Shown: positions 41,141-54,158 of the stretch, piece after piece | Layout: every line of letters begins with the position of its first letter | Numbering within the stretch: position 1 is the first letter of the stretch | From: Virgibacillus subterraneus | GTDB taxonomy: Bacteria; Bacillota; Bacilli; Bacillales; Amphibacillaceae | NCBI RefSeq assembly: GCF_900110695.1 | Contig: NZ_FOEH01000001.1 | Span: 1 to 64,000 of the forward strand | Direction of reading: 5' to 3' | DNA: 64,000 nucleotides | The notes under the pieces: model-generated | Database searches by the model: none | The model's input: the letters and a program-made list of their open reading frames with translations, nothing else | What the model was told of the DNA's origin: nothing | Position numbers and translations under genes: made by a program

Positions 41141-43648
41141 TTATTCTTCCTGATCGAGATTATCATTTGTACTTTCTTCTAATGATTCTGTTACTTCTTC
41201 ATCTATTTCTTCTTCTTCCTCTTCACGTTCAATTTTAGCAACTGTAGCAACTTCTTCTTCTTCCTGTAAACGGATCAAACGAACGCCTCGTGTATTACGG
41301 CCTGTTTGTGAGATGCTTTCTACAGGAATACGAATGAGAACACCTGCTACTGTAATTAGCATAATATCTTCGTCTCCAGTTACAGCTTTTACTGCAACAA
41401 CATGATTCGTGTCATCAAGTTTACACGTGAAAATACCTTTACCACCACGCTTAGTGATTCGGTACTGGTCTTCAGGGGTGCGTTTTCCGACACCTTTGTT
41501 TGTCACATGCATTACTTGTACGCCTTCATCGAGAATTTCCATGGATATTACCTCATCATCACCTCGTAAGGAAATACCACGAACCCCTGCTGCTGTCCTT
41601 CCCATTGAACGTACTTGATCCTCAGGAAAGCGAATCAGATAGCCATTTCTTGTACCAATCATAATATCTTTTGTACCGTCAGTTAATCGCACGGAAATTA
41701 ATTCATCTTCTTCTCGAAGTCCTACAGCAATCAGTCCACCTTTACGGATATTGGCAAAATTCGAGAGTTCCGTACGTTTTGAGATTCCGTGCCTTGTCGT
41801 AAAGAACAGGTACCAGTCACTGCTGAATTCATTGACCGAAATAACAGCGTTAATCCACTCATCCTTCTCAATTTGCAGTAGGTTTATAATCGGAATACCT
41901 TTTGCGGTACGACTAAATTCAGGAACTTCATATCCTTTAGATCGGTACACTTTCCCTTTGTTTGTAAAGAACAGCACCGTATCATGTGTTGAAGTAGATA
42001 CCAAATGTTCAACAAAATCGTCTTCATTCGTTCCCATTCCCTGAATACCTCGACCACCACGTTTTTGTGTGCGATACGTAGATGCAGGAAGACGTTTAAT
42101 ATAACCCTGATGTGTAAGTGTTATAACAATATTTTCTTCTGGAATTAAGTCTTCGTCTTCGAAAAAGTCCGCTCCGCCAATAATAATCTCTGTACGGCGC
42201 TGGTCATTGAATTTTTCTTTAATTTCACTAAGTTCTTCTCTGATTATTTCTAAAACTTTCTCTTCATCTGCCAAAATAGCCTTTAATTCATTTATTAGCT
42301 GAATAAGCTCACTATACTCATTTTCTATTTTTTCACGTTCCAGCCCAGTTAAGCGCTGCAGACGCATATCCAGAATAGCTTGCGATTGTTTTTCTGTTAA
42401 TCCGAAACGCTCGATTAATTCCTCACGTGCGATATCCGCAGTTTTTGAATTACGAATTAACGAAATAACTTCATCCAGATGGTCCAACGCAATACGAAGA
42501 CCTTCCAGGATATGCGCGCGTGCTTCAGCCTTACGTAATTCAAAGGCTGTCCGACGCTTAATAATTACCTTTTGGTGCTCTAAATAGTGTTCCAGACATT
42601 GTTTAATGTTTAACACTTTCGGCTGTCCGTCAACAAGTGCAAGCGTATTTATACCAAAAGTGGTCTGCAATGCCGTGTATTTGTATAAGTTATTTAATAC
42701 AACATTTGCATTCACATCACGACGTAACTCCATAACTACGCGTAATCCATTACGGTCTGATTCGTCACGTAAATCGGTAATACCATCAATCCGCTTATCA
42801 CGAACAAGTTCGGCAATCTTCTCAATTAGTTTCGCTTTATTTACCTGATATGGTAATTCAGTTGCGATAATTTTAGGTTTACCATTTGACTGTTCTTCGA
42901 TATGTACTTTGGCACGAATTAAGACGGAACCTTTTCCTGTTTCAAATGCTTTACGAATTCCACTTCGTCCAAGGATTTGACCGGCTGTAGGAAAGTCTGG
43001 GCCATAAATATGATTTTCCATTAATTCATCAATTGTAATCTCTGGGTCTTCACTAACGGCTAAAACAGCATCAATTGTTTCCCCAAGATTGTGTGGTGGA
43101 ATATTAGTTGCCATCCCAACTGCAATACCTGAAGTCCCGTTAACAAGCAAATTTGGAAAACGTGCCGGAAATACTACCGGTTCACGTTCTGTTCCATCAT
43201 AGTTATCCGCATAATCAATTGTATCTTTATTAATATCGCGTAAAAGTTCCATCGATATTTTAGACATTCTTGCTTCTGTATAACGCATTGCTGCTGCTGA
43301 ATCTCCATCTACAGATCCAAAGTTACCATGACCATCTACTAGCATGTTGCGATAGCTGAAATCCTGAGCCATACGAACCATTGCCTCATATACAGCAGAA
43401 TCACCATGGGGATGATACTTACCAATTACTTCGCCGACAATACGTGCCGATTTTTTGTAAGCTTTATCAGAGTGCATACCCAGATCATTCATTGCGTACA
43501 ATATTCTACGATGAACAGGCTTCATTCCATCACGTACATCTGGTAATGCGCGTGATACGATGACACTCATTGCATAATCAAGAAACGACGTACGCATCTC
43601 TTGGCCAATATTAATTTCTTGAACGTTTGGACGTTGTTGATCCACCAT
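41141..43648 (-). CDS. gyrA: DNA gyrase subunit A
   Basis: This 835-residue protein has the winged-helix domain with the catalytic Tyr in [12 protein letters not shown] and the quinolone region [20 protein letters not shown] with Ser in the common sensitive form. The C-terminal beta-pinwheel has the GyrA box ([11 protein letters not shown]). A long acidic tail ([18 protein letters not shown]) ends the protein. Gyrase introduces negative supercoils. A family A repeat lies directly before the ribosome binding site (GGAGGTAATTTA-ATG). Confidence 0.96.
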   Translation of the reverse strand: MVDQQRPNVQEINIGQEMRTSFLDYAMSVIVSRALPDVRDGMKPVHRRILYAMNDLGMHSDKAYKKSARIVGEVIGKYHPHGDSAVYEAMVRMAQDFSYRNMLVDGHGNFGSVDGDSAAAMRYTEARMSKISMELLRDINKDTIDYADNYDGTEREPVVFPARFPNLLVNGTSGIAVGMATNIPPHNLGETIDAVLAVSEDPEITIDELMENHIYGPDFPTAGQILGRSGIRKAFETGKGSVLIRAKVHIEEQSNGKPKIIATELPYQVNKAKLIEKIAELVRDKRIDGITDLRDESDRNGLRVVMELRRDVNANVVLNNLYKYTALQTTFGINTLALVDGQPKVLNIKQCLEHYLEHQKVIIKRRTAFELRKAEARAHILEGLRIALDHLDEVISLIRNSKTADIAREELIERFGLTEKQSQAILDMRLQRLTGLEREKIENEYSELIQLINELKAILADEEKVLEIIREELSEIKEKFNDQRRTEIIIGGADFFEDEDLIPEENIVITLTHQGYIKRLPASTYRTQKRGGRGIQGMGTNEDDFVEHLVSTSTHDTVLFFTNKGKVYRSKGYEVPEFSRTAKGIPIINLLQIEKDEWINAVISVNEFSSDWYLFFTTRHGISKRTELSNFANIRKGGLIAVGLREEDELISVRLTDGTKDIMIGTRNGYLIRFPEDQVRSMGRTAAGVRGISLRGDDEVISMEILDEGVQVMHVTNKGVGKRTPEDQYRITKRGGKGIFTCKLDDTNHVVAVKAVTGDEDIMLITVAGVLIRIPVESISQTGRNTRGVRLIRLQEEEEVATVAKIEREEEEEEIDEEVTESLEESTNDNLDQEE

Positions 43649-43666
43649 TAAATTACCTCCAAATCT

Positions 43667-43755
43667 TTAGAAAACTTGGCTTATCGCCAAGCCTTAATGG
43701 CGAAAGCCTTAGTTGCACTTATGCAGTAAGAAAGTATTTATACTTTCTTAACTGC
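43667..43755 (-). repeat. family A two-hairpin repeat, copy A4 (upstream of gyrA)
   Basis: TTAGAAAACTTGGC, stem around TTATCGCC/GGCGAAAG, the TTAGTTGCACTT link and a perfect hairpin GCAGTAAGAAAGTA-TTTA-TACTTTCTTAACTGC. In the gyrA direction the TTTTCTAA end is 19 bases from the ATG. Confidence 0.8.
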
Positions 43756-43823
43756 TAAAACAAAGTGCTGACGCCTTACTTACGACTTGCACTAAACAGA
43801 TATCATCAAATTTTCTTATCTCA

Positions 43824-43893
43824 TTAGTGAACTTGGCTTATCGCCAAGCACTAATGGCGTATGCTTAATTGCACTTATGCTTTTTTCTTAAAG
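43824..43893 (-). repeat. family A repeat, degenerate copy A5
   Basis: It begins TTAGTGAACTTGGCTTATCG and retains the first stem (TATCGCC/GGCGTA region) and the TTAATTGCACTTATGC link, but the second hairpin is lost. It has the same orientation as A4, about 70 bases away. Confidence 0.6.
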
Positions 43894-44233
43894 CTATTTT
43901 TTAAAGAGACTGTCGTTTTTGACAGAAAAACCTCTATACTCCGATACGCGTGGGACCTCAGTTGTAAACATTGGTCACAGAACGTGACCGTGTTGCGGTT
44001 GCCAAACATCCACATAATGTCGCTTCGGAAATACACTACGCTTTCCGCGGGCTCGCGCTGAGCCTCCTCGCTCGCAAGGAACGCTCACTGTGGGGTCTCG
44101 CCGTCTTCGCTGTCCCGCAGGAGTCTTCGTGTATTTCCTTCGCTATCGTGGCGTTTGGTTGTAACGGAAGACAGTTGACTCCTGTGAATCACCGGTTAAA
44201 GGTTTAGAGAAACAAAATTCATAAAAACAGCCT
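43891..44233. repeat. family B composite repeat (B3) between gyrA and gyrB
   Basis: The left end AAGCTATTTTTTAAAGAG and right end ATAAAAACAGCCT are imperfect inverted copies. The core runs from GGAAATACAC (44027-44036) to GTGTATTTCC (44129-44138) and contains GAGCCTCCTCGCTC and CCCGCAGGAGTCTTC. The right end is three bases past the gyrB stop. Together with A4 and A5 it fills the gyrB-gyrA gap; no gene is seen. Confidence 0.7.
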
Positions 44234-44236
44234 TAC

Positions 44237-46177
<1,941 letters not shown>

Positions 46178-46207
46178 TTAGAGGTTAAACATTTTGAATT
46201 ATTGCTT

Positions 46208-46486
46208 TTACTCAAGCTCGTCTGAAAAATCATCCAGTTTACTAATTGTCGAGATCATACTGGCTCGTTTTTTTAAAGTTGAAACCGATAATGTACTAAA
46301 ATAAATTTCCTCGTTGGTTATGACAACTGACTTCGCCTCATCAGTTGGACCTAAAACCTTTTCTTGACTTTTTACATGATTCATCATCTCTTCCATGATG
46401 ATTGAAGATGTTACGACATTTCGATCAATTATCGAAATAACGTCTTTTGATTGGATAACATTGTCATTCCCAATATGTATAAACAT
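46208..46486 (-). CDS. remB: RemB-like extracellular matrix regulator
   Basis: This 92-residue protein matches the RemB (YaaB, DUF370) family: MFIHIGNDNVIQSKDVISII with VVITNEEIYFSTLSVSTLKK at its C-terminal half. RemB influences biofilm matrix gene expression in B. subtilis. It sits between recF and gyrB, its conserved place. Confidence 0.85.
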   Translation of the reverse strand: MFIHIGNDNVIQSKDVISIIDRNVVTSSIIMEEMMNHVKSQEKVLGPTDEAKSVVITNEEIYFSTLSVSTLKKRASMISTISKLDDFSDELE

Positions 46487-46501
46487 CGTATCCCTCCACA
46501 G

Positions 46502-47614
46502 TTATGTATCTACAGCCCCATTATTTACGTGAAACAATTCTGCTTCTCTTAAAGTTTCATGACTTATACCATCTACACTAGTGGTGGATACAAAGGTTTG
46601 AACCTTCCCTTGAATTGTATTTAGTAAATGGGATTGTCTATGATCATCAAGTTCACTTAACACATCATCAAGTAGCAAAATTGGGTATTCACCAACCTCA
46701 TTATAGATTAATTCTATCTCAGCAAGTTTCACAGACAATGCTGTTGTTCTTTGCTGTCCCTGTGAACCAAATGTCTGAACATCTTTATTGTTTACATGAA
46801 ACACTAAGTCATCTCGATGTGGCCCAATTAAAGTTGTTCCACGTTCAATTTCTTTTTCTTGAATCTCGTGAAATTTATTTGTATATATAGAATCTATTTT
46901 CTCCTTATTTGCCGCTTCTGATACTTCAATTGTCGAGGTGTACTTGATTTCAAGTTTTTCCAATTCTCGACTTATTCCATAATGAATAGGGCTAGCCCAC
47001 TTTCGGAGTAATTCCAAAAAAATAAATCTGCGTTCTAAAAGGGTTGCAGCATGTTCAATAAGTTGTTCTGTTAATACGTTCAACATGGTTCGATCTTGTT
47101 TTTCCTTGCGTTGCATTTGTTTTAATAAATGATTTCGCTGTTTCAGGATTTTTTGGTATTGTCCTAAATGATAAATATACCTCGGCTGAATCTGCCCAAG
47201 CTCCATATCAATAAAACGTCTTCTAATTTGCGGAGGTCCTTTTACTAACGTTAAATCCTCTGGTGCAAACATTACGACATTCAAGGCACCAATGTAATCA
47301 CTTAACCTTTTTTGTTCAATTCGATTTAACTTTGCCTTTTTACCTTTTGTCGATAGAATAATTTCAAGTGGAAACGACTGTTTTCGTTTGGTAACCCTAC
47401 CTTCTATTCTAGCATATTCCTTCTCCCATTGGATAAGTTCTTTTTCCCTAGGAGTTCGATGTGACTTTGTAAACGCAAGAACGTAAATAGCTTCCATCAG
47501 ATTCGTTTTCCCTTGGGCATTTTCACCAATAATAACATTAATTTTATCATCAAAAGAAATATCCAACTGGTCATAGTTTCGGTAATTTTTTAATTGTAAC
47601 TGTTCAATATGCAT
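46502..47614 (-). CDS. recF: DNA replication and repair protein RecF
   Basis: This 370-residue SMC-like ATPase has Walker [19 protein letters not shown], the signature [19 protein letters not shown] and Walker [18 protein letters not shown]. It loads RecA at single-strand gaps with RecO and RecR. It lies between yaaA and remB. Confidence 0.95.
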   Translation of the reverse strand: MHIEQLQLKNYRNYDQLDISFDDKINVIIGENAQGKTNLMEAIYVLAFTKSHRTPREKELIQWEKEYARIEGRVTKRKQSFPLEIILSTKGKKAKLNRIEQKRLSDYIGALNVVMFAPEDLTLVKGPPQIRRRFIDMELGQIQPRYIYHLGQYQKILKQRNHLLKQMQRKEKQDRTMLNVLTEQLIEHAATLLERRFIFLELLRKWASPIHYGISRELEKLEIKYTSTIEVSEAANKEKIDSIYTNKFHEIQEKEIERGTTLIGPHRDDLVFHVNNKDVQTFGSQGQQRTTALSVKLAEIELIYNEVGEYPILLLDDVLSELDDHRQSHLLNTIQGKVQTFVSTTSVDGISHETLREAELFHVNNGAVDT

Positions 47615-47629
47615 GGAAATTCCTCACGA

Positions 47630-47848
47630 TTAGTCTTTAGTAACAATGTAAGATCCAATACTTTCTATCTCTACCACATCATCTGGATAAAGTTTTCTGC
47701 CCCTGCGATGATCCAATTCGCCGTTAACCAATGCGCCTTGGTCCTGTAAAAATGCCTTAACCATACCACCTGACTCCAAAATATTTATCAATTTTATAAA
47801 CTGGCCCAGTGTAATATAGTCCGTATTTATTTCAATTTTTTCGTGCAT
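47630..47848 (-). CDS. yaaA: S4-domain RNA-binding protein YaaA
   Basis: This protein of about 72 residues has an S4 RNA-binding domain (TLGQFIKLINILESGGMVKA; ALVNGELDHRRGRKLYPDDV). The B. subtilis homologue (RlbA) is linked to ribosome assembly. ATG 47848 (MHEKIEINTDYI) with GGTGAT upstream is preferred to the in-frame start at 47860. It is 16 bases from recF. Confidence 0.88.
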   Translation of the reverse strand: MHEKIEINTDYITLGQFIKLINILESGGMVKAFLQDQGALVNGELDHRRGRKLYPDDVVEIESIGSYIVTKD

Positions 47849-47953
47849 TTTTATCACCAAATCTTTTTAAAGTATTGTAAATAACGTTTCAAATGTACCT
47901 TCATTCTATTTTACTAAAGTTTTGGTATTTAGGGAAGGCAAGACCCTCAAATG

Positions 47954-47992
47954 CTTAAAAAAGCCCTTATCCATTCAGATAAGAGCCTTTTA
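47954..47992 (-). terminator. terminator of dnaN
   Basis: On the minus strand AAGGCTCTTATC and GATAAGGGCTT pair (47961-47988) and a TTTTTT tract follows. It separates dnaA-dnaN from yaaA-recF. Confidence 0.8.
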
Positions 47993-48010
47993 ATTTTATT
48001 TTTGGCTTAT

Positions 48011-49147
48011 TTAATATGTTCGAACAGGTAGGATTAATTGTAATATTGGATCATTATTTGCTGGTTTTATAATAAATGGCCTCATAGCCCCTGTAAATTC
48101 AACCTTAACTTCATCATTTTCAATGGCCTTTAAAGCGTCGAGCATATATTTAGAACTGAATGAAATCTTTAATTCCTCACCTTCAATGGATTGTACAGAG
48201 ATTTCTTCTGCAACACGTCCAACTTCAGGTGAGTTACTTGTAATTTCCAATACGTTATCACCTTTTGTAGTTAATTTAACAACATTGTTTCGTTCTTCCT
48301 TTGCAAGAAGAGATGCACGATCAATAGTATTTATAAGTTCTTTTGTTTTTACATGTAATATTGTTTTGCTTTGCTCTGGAATTAAGCGTGATGTTTCTGG
48401 ATAATTTCCATCCAATAATCTGGATAAGAAGTTTAAGTGTTTTGTACGAAACAGAATTTGATTATTGGTAACACTTATTTCGACGTTTTCTTCGGTATCA
48501 TCCAATATTTTATTAAGTTCAGTTAAACTTTTTCCTGGAACAACAATACTTGGTAGATTTCCATTGCTTTCTTTAACAGGAATTTCGCGTGATGCTAGAC
48601 GATGACTGTCCGTTGCAGTGAAAATTAATGTTTCATTTTCCAGTTTCACATTTACACCAGTCAGGATAGGGCGTGTTTCCATTGTTGATACCGCAAAGAC
48701 AGTTTGTTTAATTAAGCTTTTAAATAAATCAGTTGGTATCTCAAAGCTATTATCAGTTTGCAATTTTGGTAGTTGTGGATATTCTTCAGCGTCTTGTCCA
48801 TTTAAATTAAATTCTGCTTTACCTGAACGGATGGTCACTTTCAAATTAGAATCTGCTTCAATTTCAACAGTTTTTTCTGGAAGTTTACGAACAATATCGG
48901 GAAAATAGCGAGCTTGTAATACAATGCTGCCTTCTTCTATTTGCTCTACATGAACAATTCCATTTTCTTCAGCTGGAATATAGGACTCAATTGAGATATC
49001 TGAATCACTTCCTGTTAAAGTAATTCCGTCTGATTTTGCATCAATTTTCATCCCTGTAAGGATGGGTATTGCGGTTCTGGATGAGATTGCTTTCATTACG
49101 TCTTGTACACCAGCCATTAATTGATCGCGCTGAATAATAAATTTCAT
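48011..49147 (-). CDS. dnaN: DNA polymerase III beta clamp
   Basis: This 378-residue protein has the three-domain clamp layout: MKFIIQRDQLMAGVQDVMKA at the N-terminus, MKIDAKSDGITLTGSDSDIS, and the C-terminus PFIIKPANNDPILQLILPVR. It forms the sliding clamp for replication. It follows dnaA after a 185-base region that contains the unwinding element. Confidence 0.96.
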   Translation of the reverse strand: MKFIIQRDQLMAGVQDVMKAISSRTAIPILTGMKIDAKSDGITLTGSDSDISIESYIPAEENGIVHVEQIEEGSIVLQARYFPDIVRKLPEKTVEIEADSNLKVTIRSGKAEFNLNGQDAEEYPQLPKLQTDNSFEIPTDLFKSLIKQTVFAVSTMETRPILTGVNVKLENETLIFTATDSHRLASREIPVKESNGNLPSIVVPGKSLTELNKILDDTEENVEISVTNNQILFRTKHLNFLSRLLDGNYPETSRLIPEQSKTILHVKTKELINTIDRASLLAKEERNNVVKLTTKGDNVLEITSNSPEVGRVAEEISVQSIEGEELKISFSSKYMLDALKAIENDEVKVEFTGAMRPFIIKPANNDPILQLILPVRTY

Positions 49148-49159
49148 TGAATTTATTCT

Positions 49160-49275
49160 CCTTTTTTGGGCATATATTATATCTTTTATTTATAAAAATA
49201 TAGTAATAATAGTAATAGGGACTGTGATTATGTGGATAACCATTTTAAACTCTAGAAACATAAAGTTATCCCCAT
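49160..49275. other. oriC: origin unwinding region between dnaA and dnaN
   Basis: A perfect DnaA box TGTGGATAA (49231-49239) and a near box TTATCCCCA (49266-49274) lie beside a GGG tract (49218-49220), TAG/TAA trinucleotides (49201-49217) and then an AT-rich stretch towards dnaN. This is the order of the basal unwinding system (DnaA box, GC spacer, DnaA-trios) described in B. subtilis. It is the likely site of strand opening. Confidence 0.75.
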
Positions 49276-49332
49276 GTGGACAGAATGTTTATAAGTTCGT
49301 TCCTCTATTAACATTATTAACATGTTGATAGG

Positions 49333-50685
49333 TTATAAAGATTTCAATTGTTCTTTTAAATCTTCAATATCTTTGTGCATTAGTGTATCATTTTCCATCA
49401 TTTTGCTTATTTTTTCATGTGCGTGTATAACGGTTGTGTGATCACGGCCACCAAACTCTTCTCCTATTTTCGGTAATGAAAAATCAGTAAGTTCTCTCGA
49501 AAGATACATCGCGATTTGCCTAGGAAAAGCAATTGATTTGGTGCGTTTTTTTGCCATAAAGTCTTCCAGTTTAATATTGTACTTTTCTCCTACGGCTTCT
49601 TGAATTCCGTGAATTGTTATAGTACGTGGTTTACTGCTTGGAATTATATCCTTTAGTGCATCAGCTGCAAGTGATGCGTCAATATCCTGATTTACTAATG
49701 AGGAATAAGCCACAACTCGAATTAACGCCCCCTCTAATTCACGAATATTTGTATCGATTTGATTAGCAATATAAAGCATTACCTCATTTGGAATATCAAG
49801 TCCTTCTGCTTTAGCTTTTTTGCTCAGAATAGCAATCCTTGTCTCAAGATCTGGTGGAGTAATGTCTGTAATTAAGCCCCATTCAAATCGTGAGCGCAAT
49901 CGATCCTCTAGTGTAGGTATTTCCTTAGGAGGACGATCACTGGAAATAATAATTTGCTTATTTTCTTCATGTAACGTATTAAATGTGTGGAAAAATTCTT
50001 CCTGGGTTTGTTCTTTACCAGCAAGGAATTGAATATCATCAATTAATAAAACATCAATATTTCGATATTTGTTCCTGAAACTAGTTGCTTTGTTATCCAT
50101 AATGGCGTTGATAAATTCATTTGTAAATTTCTCAGATGATAAATAAACTACTTTTGCTTCAGGATTATGGTCTTGTACATAATGACCAATCGCATGCATT
50201 AAATGTGTTTTCCCAAGTCCAACACCACCATATATAAATAGTGGATTGTATGCTTTGGCTGGAGCTTCAGCAACTGCTAAGGAAGCTGCATGTGCAAAGC
50301 GATTACCTGATCCAATAACAAATGTATCAAAGGTATACTTTGAGTTGAGCATAGTTTTAGGTGCATCAAAACCACCATTATTTTTCATTGTTGGTACTTT
50401 TTTAGGAGCAGCATTAATTTCGTCTACTTGCTCTTGTGATTCTGGAATAATGAATTGAGTAGATAAGTTAGCACCAGTGATATCAACTAAAATATCATCA
50501 ATCAATTGCGTATATCTGCCTTCTAACCAGTCTCGTGCAAATTCATTTGGTGCTGACACAATTAATGTATCCTCTTCCAGCTTTTCGGCTTTTGTATTTT
50601 TTAACCAAGTGTCAAAACTAGGTTTGCTGATCTTTTCTTCAATTTTTTCTAATGTTGCTGTCCATAATTCATCAATGTTTTCCAA
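49333..50685 (-). CDS. dnaA: chromosomal replication initiator DnaA
   Basis: This 450-residue protein has domain I ([20 protein letters not shown]), the AAA+ domain with Walker [19 protein letters not shown] and Walker [17 protein letters not shown], and the DNA-binding domain IV ([18 protein letters not shown]). The start is TTG 50685 behind AGGGGTGAG. It opens oriC and regulates transcription through DnaA boxes, many of which flank it. Confidence 0.97.
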   Translation of the reverse strand: MENIDELWTATLEKIEEKISKPSFDTWLKNTKAEKLEEDTLIVSAPNEFARDWLEGRYTQLIDDILVDITGANLSTQFIIPESQEQVDEINAAPKKVPTMKNNGGFDAPKTMLNSKYTFDTFVIGSGNRFAHAASLAVAEAPAKAYNPLFIYGGVGLGKTHLMHAIGHYVQDHNPEAKVVYLSSEKFTNEFINAIMDNKATSFRNKYRNIDVLLIDDIQFLAGKEQTQEEFFHTFNTLHEENKQIIISSDRPPKEIPTLEDRLRSRFEWGLITDITPPDLETRIAILSKKAKAEGLDIPNEVMLYIANQIDTNIRELEGALIRVVAYSSLVNQDIDASLAADALKDIIPSSKPRTITIHGIQEAVGEKYNIKLEDFMAKKRTKSIAFPRQIAMYLSRELTDFSLPKIGEEFGGRDHTTVIHAHEKISKMMENDTLMHKDIEDLKEQLKSL

Positions 50686-50799
50686 ACTGGCTCACCCCTT
50701 TCAATTACTAAATAAGTGATAGAAAAAACCTCTCTCAATCTTTCAGTATGTACTGGTTACAATGAAAGACGGAAAGGTGTTATGTATAAAATAAAAATA

Positions 50800-51165
50800 A
50801 AAACATATTAATTTTATTGTGGATATAAAGATCAGAAGTACACAAGGTTTAGTCAGGTTATATACGATATCCACAGTATTGTTGATAAACTGATGAACAG
50901 AGGTGTGAACAAATGTCCACATTTTTTCCACAGTCTGTGGATAATCAAAAACATGAAGATAGATTTACACATATTAAAACACAAATATAATACCAAAAAA
51001 ATAGAGAAGTTGCAACGGCTATTCGACAGTTATCCACAAAAACCAGCACATGTAGACAGGATTTATCCACACCAAAATATTATGTGGTTATCTTGTCGAT
51101 AATTGTTGTGGATAATAAATTTAGGAAAATTATATTTTAACATCGTTATGTGGATAAAAAATCAT
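50800..51165. other. oriC: oriC DnaA-box cluster upstream of dnaA
   Basis: Perfect boxes (TTATCCACA or its complement) occur at 50936-50944, 51030-51038, 51063-51071, 51107-51115 and 51149-51157. One-mismatch boxes occur at 50818, 50867, 50880, 50924 and 51094. The region is AT-rich and gene-free between dnaA and rpmH. Together with the dnaA-dnaN gap it forms a bipartite origin of the Bacillus type. Confidence 0.9.
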
Positions 51166-51174
51166 ACATAGAAG

Positions 51175-51204
51175 TTGACAGATGTTGTATGTTTTAAGTA
51201 TAAT
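51175..51204 (+). promoter_or_regulatory. rpmH promoter
   Basis: TTGACA (51175-51180) and TATAAT (51199-51204) match the sigma-A consensus exactly, with an 18-base spacer. The last perfect DnaA box (51149-51157) lies just upstream, so DnaA binding could affect it. Confidence 0.85.
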
Positions 51205-51274
51205 GATTTAGACTGTCTACTAGATAAGTTATTTGTAATTTGGAGTTTTAATTCCTCAGGGAGGTGCAAGATAA

Positions 51275-51409
<135 letters not shown>

Positions 51410-51441
51410 GCCACTGAAAAGATCTCAGTGGTCTTTTTTCC
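51410..51441 (+). terminator. terminator after rpmH
   Basis: CCACTGA and TCAGTGG form a stem with a seven-base loop (51411-51431), followed by TCTTTTTTCC. It lies directly after the rpmH stop and would reduce read-through into rnpA. Confidence 0.8.
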
Positions 51442-51617
51442 ACTGTAGAATTTTATTTTAGGCATATGAAAAATTAGGACTAAAAGATTTGGCGGTAAGC
51501 CAGACTATCTAATAGAGCAGTGGTTCTTAGGTTAAGGGCCGCTGCTTATTAAGCGTAAAGTTTACTTTTTAGGTGGTTATAGACGCTTGAGCTTTTGATT
51601 AATAAAGGTGATAAATC

Positions 51618-51971
51618 ATGAAAAAAATATTTCGAATAAAGGATAATGAAGAATTTCAATATGTATTCAAGAGTGGAAAGTCTTTTGCTAATCGGCAGCT
51701 TGTCATTTATTATGTAAAAAAACCAGACCAGGATCATTTTCGTATTGGTATTTCAGTAGGGAAAAAAATTGGAAATGCTGTTATGAGAAACCGGATCAAG
51801 CGTTATTTAAGGCAAGCTTTTCATGAGTTGGATGAGAAAGTGCTACCCACATTTGACATGGTAATCATTGCACGCCAGCCAACAAAAAAGATGAACTTTC
51901 ATGAAGTAAAAAAAAGTTTAATTCATTTATTATCAAGAGAGCGTCTATTAAAAAAAAGTAATCAATTATGA
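51618..51971 (+). CDS. rnpA: ribonuclease P protein component
   Basis: This 117-residue protein has the RNR motif in [18 protein letters not shown] and the N-terminal [20 protein letters not shown]. It assists the RNase P RNA in 5' processing of tRNAs. The 200-base spacer after rpmH contains a further weak hairpin (51510-51545) but no gene. Confidence 0.95.
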   Translation: MKKIFRIKDNEEFQYVFKSGKSFANRQLVIYYVKKPDQDHFRIGISVGKKIGNAVMRNRIKRYLRQAFHELDEKVLPTFDMVIIARQPTKKMNFHEVKKSLIHLLSRERLLKKSNQL

Positions 51972-52033
51972 ATTTATATAGAATCTTATAATCATTTAAT
52001 GATAAAATAGCAATTAGAATGGTTATTTTAGGG

Positions 52034-52104
52034 GTTAAGAAAGTATTTCATAAGTGCAACTAAGGCACTCGTCATTAAGGCTTGGCTAATGCCAGGTTTT
52101 CTAA
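52034..52104 (+). repeat. family A repeat, copy A6 (upstream of spoIIIJ)
   Basis: It reads GTTAAGAAAGTATTTCATAA, then GTGCAACTAAGGCACTCG, and ends GCCAGGTTTTCTAA. The first hairpin is halved; the second (GGCACTCGTC/GGCTAATGCC) is mostly kept. The TTTTCTAA end is 70 bases from the spoIIIJ TTG start. Confidence 0.65.
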
Positions 52105-52173
52105 GGGGATTGTTGTTTAGCACCAGCACTTGGACAAGTGTTTGCGCTGTTCGAATAGTTAGGAGGAAACAAT

Positions 52174-52944
52174 TTGCGTAAAAAGTTTTATTTGCTTGTT
52201 ATCTTAATAGGGTTGCTGGCAGTTCTTTCTGGTTGTATGGATGTTAATCAACCAATTGATGAAAATACAAAAGGAATCTGGGCGGAATGGTTTGTATTTC
52301 CAATGTCCTGGTTAATTACATACTTTGCTGAACTGTTTGATGGTAACTACGGGTTAGCAATTGTAATTGTTACCATAATTGTCCGTTTAGTATTATTACC
52401 ATTAAACGTGAAACAATTAAAGAGTTCAAAAGCAATGCAGGATATTCAACCTGAGCTTAAAGAAATCCAAAAGAAATATAGTTCAAAAGATGCGAAAACA
52501 CAGCAGCAATTACAACAGGAAACAATGGCTCTATTCCAGAAACACGGGGTAAACCCACTTGCAGGCTGTTTGCCTATTTTTGTGCAAATGCCGATATTGA
52601 TTGCAATATACCACGCTATTATGCGTACTGAAGCAATTAAGGGACATACTTTTCTATGGTTCCAATTAGGAGAAGCAGATCCATTCTTCATTTTGCCAAT
52701 AGTTGCTGGTGGTGCTACTTTTCTACAGCAAAAGTTAATGATGGCAGGCAGCCCTGCAGCACAAAACCCGCAAATGATGGTTATGCTGTATGTGATGCCA
52801 ATTATGATTACCGTTTTTGCAATGTTTTTCCCATCAGCGTTAGCGTTGTACTGGGTAGTTGGTAATATCTTTATGGTGGCACAAACGTTATTCATCCGTA
52901 AACCAATGATGAAAAACGCAAGTACTGGAGGAGACGAAAAGTGA
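52174..52944 (+). CDS. spoIIIJ: membrane protein insertase SpoIIIJ (YidC1)
   Basis: This 256-residue YidC/Oxa1 protein has a lipoprotein signal with lipobox LSGC, then five spans including the core [20 protein letters not shown] with the conserved Arg and [20 protein letters not shown]. It inserts proteins into the membrane and is needed for sporulation signalling. The start is TTG 52174 behind AGGAGG. Its stop overlaps the jag start by four bases. Confidence 0.95.
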   Translation: MRKKFYLLVILIGLLAVLSGCMDVNQPIDENTKGIWAEWFVFPMSWLITYFAELFDGNYGLAIVIVTIIVRLVLLPLNVKQLKSSKAMQDIQPELKEIQKKYSSKDAKTQQQLQQETMALFQKHGVNPLAGCLPIFVQMPILIAIYHAIMRTEAIKGHTFLWFQLGEADPFFILPIVAGGATFLQQKLMMAGSPAAQNPQMMVMLYVMPIMITVFAMFFPSALALYWVVGNIFMVAQTLFIRKPMMKNASTGGDEK

Positions 52945-53555
52945 GAGAAATAACTGCTAGCGGACAAACTGTTGAAGAAGCGGTCCAATCAGCATTAGAG
53001 CAGTTAAACACAACAAGGGACCACGTAGAAGTAGATGTTATTGATGAAGGCAAGAAAGGACTTTTGGGTATATTTGGTTCAAAACGAGCAATAGTGAAAG
53101 TTATAATTGTTAAAAACCAAATAGAACAAGCTGAAAAGTTTTTGCAAGAAGTAACGGAAAATATGAATGTTTCCGCTCAAATCACAACAACTGTTGAAGA
53201 TAAACACGTAACGTTTGAATTATCTGGTGAAAAGATAGCTTTATTGATTGGGAAACGTGGCCAAACTCTAAATGCAATCCAATATTTAGTACATCTTGTA
53301 CTAAATAAGGATGGGAAAGCTTATTACACTGTCACTGTTGATGCAGAGGGGTATCGAGGACGCAGAAAAGAAACACTTGAATCCCTTGCACATAAAATGG
53401 CTGATAAAGCGACACGTCTAAACAAGAAAGTTGCGCTTGAACCAATGCCAGCATTTGAACGTAAACTGATTCATAGTGCTTTGCAGCGAAATAAAGAGAT
53501 TTCTACCTATTCAGATGGTGTAGAGCCGCATCGCCATATTGTTATAAAACCATAA
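52941..53555 (+). CDS. jag: RNA-binding protein Jag (KhpB)
   Basis: This 204-residue protein has the Jag N-terminal domain ([20 protein letters not shown]), a KH domain ([20 protein letters not shown]) and a C-terminal R3H domain ([20 protein letters not shown]). It starts at GTG 52941 within the spoIIIJ end. KhpB binds many RNAs and affects cell division in relatives. Confidence 0.95.
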   Translation: MREITASGQTVEEAVQSALEQLNTTRDHVEVDVIDEGKKGLLGIFGSKRAIVKVIIVKNQIEQAEKFLQEVTENMNVSAQITTTVEDKHVTFELSGEKIALLIGKRGQTLNAIQYLVHLVLNKDGKAYYTVTVDAEGYRGRRKETLESLAHKMADKATRLNKKVALEPMPAFERKLIHSALQRNKEISTYSDGVEPHRHIVIKP

Positions 53556-53565
53556 ATACTATTAA

Positions 53566-53598
53566 AATCTCTAGGTAATTACCTAGGGATTTTTTTTA
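53566..53598 (+). terminator. terminator of spoIIIJ-jag
   Basis: AATCTCTAGGT and ACCTAGGGATT form a stem with a short AATT loop, followed by TTTTTTTAA. It lies ten bases after the jag stop. Confidence 0.85.
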
Positions 53599-53660
53599 AT
53601 GCAATATTAGAGACTGGAACTACATTAAAGAAGACTAATAACAGGATAGAATGTTTAGAA

Positions 53661-54158
53661 CGTTCATTTTCTATAGTTTGATCTAATACGTAGTTGATAT
53701 AAACTGCGAAGTACTTTTTAAAAAGTTTGAGTGCTATTATACCGCTCCGGAAATACACTTCGCGCACCTAGGGCGGCTGATGAGCCTCCTTGCTCCTACG
53801 TTGCTGCGTAGTCTCATCTTGGCCTCAGCTCCCACAGGAGTCTACGTGTATTTCCTCCGCTGTTGACTCGAGTAGGAATCGCTATAGAATAAATGTGTGA
53901 CAGCTACACTAGTCCGGGTGAGCGGAGGGCGGTGACTCCTGCGGGAATAGTACGTGTCCGAAGACCCCGCAGAGCAACTAAATGAAGGCCGACTAAAACC
54001 GTCCTTTGCGGACAACGTCGGCATACCCCTTGCCGGGGCAAGGAGGCTGAGGCCGTGCCCGCGGAAAGCATCCGCCCGTAGCGACCCCGGACGGCGGGAC
54101 GAGGGTTTATAGAGATTATTCCAGCAGTTTCTTCGCAGTTTATATCTAATCAGCAACA
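53661..54158. repeat. family B composite repeat (B4)
   Basis: GATATAAACTGCGAAG (53697-53712 region) and its inverted form CTTCGCAGTTTATATC (about 54131-54146) flank a GC-rich interior. The first core runs from GGAAATACAC (53749) to GTGTATTTCC (53855). A second GC-rich segment (53915-54085, with GGGCGGTGACTCCTGCGGGA and AGGAGGCTGAGGCCGTGCCC) follows. The right end runs into repeat A7. No gene is seen; open frames within it look accidental. Confidence 0.7.

Noticed and set aside
43971-44207. Plus-strand frame of 78 codons between gyrA and gyrB
   Set aside because: It is a product of repeat B3, with no start signal or family resemblance.
46519-46537. TTATTTACGTGAAACA in recF as a third parS
   Set aside because: Three mismatches to the parS consensus, two in the left arm; ParB binding is unlikely.
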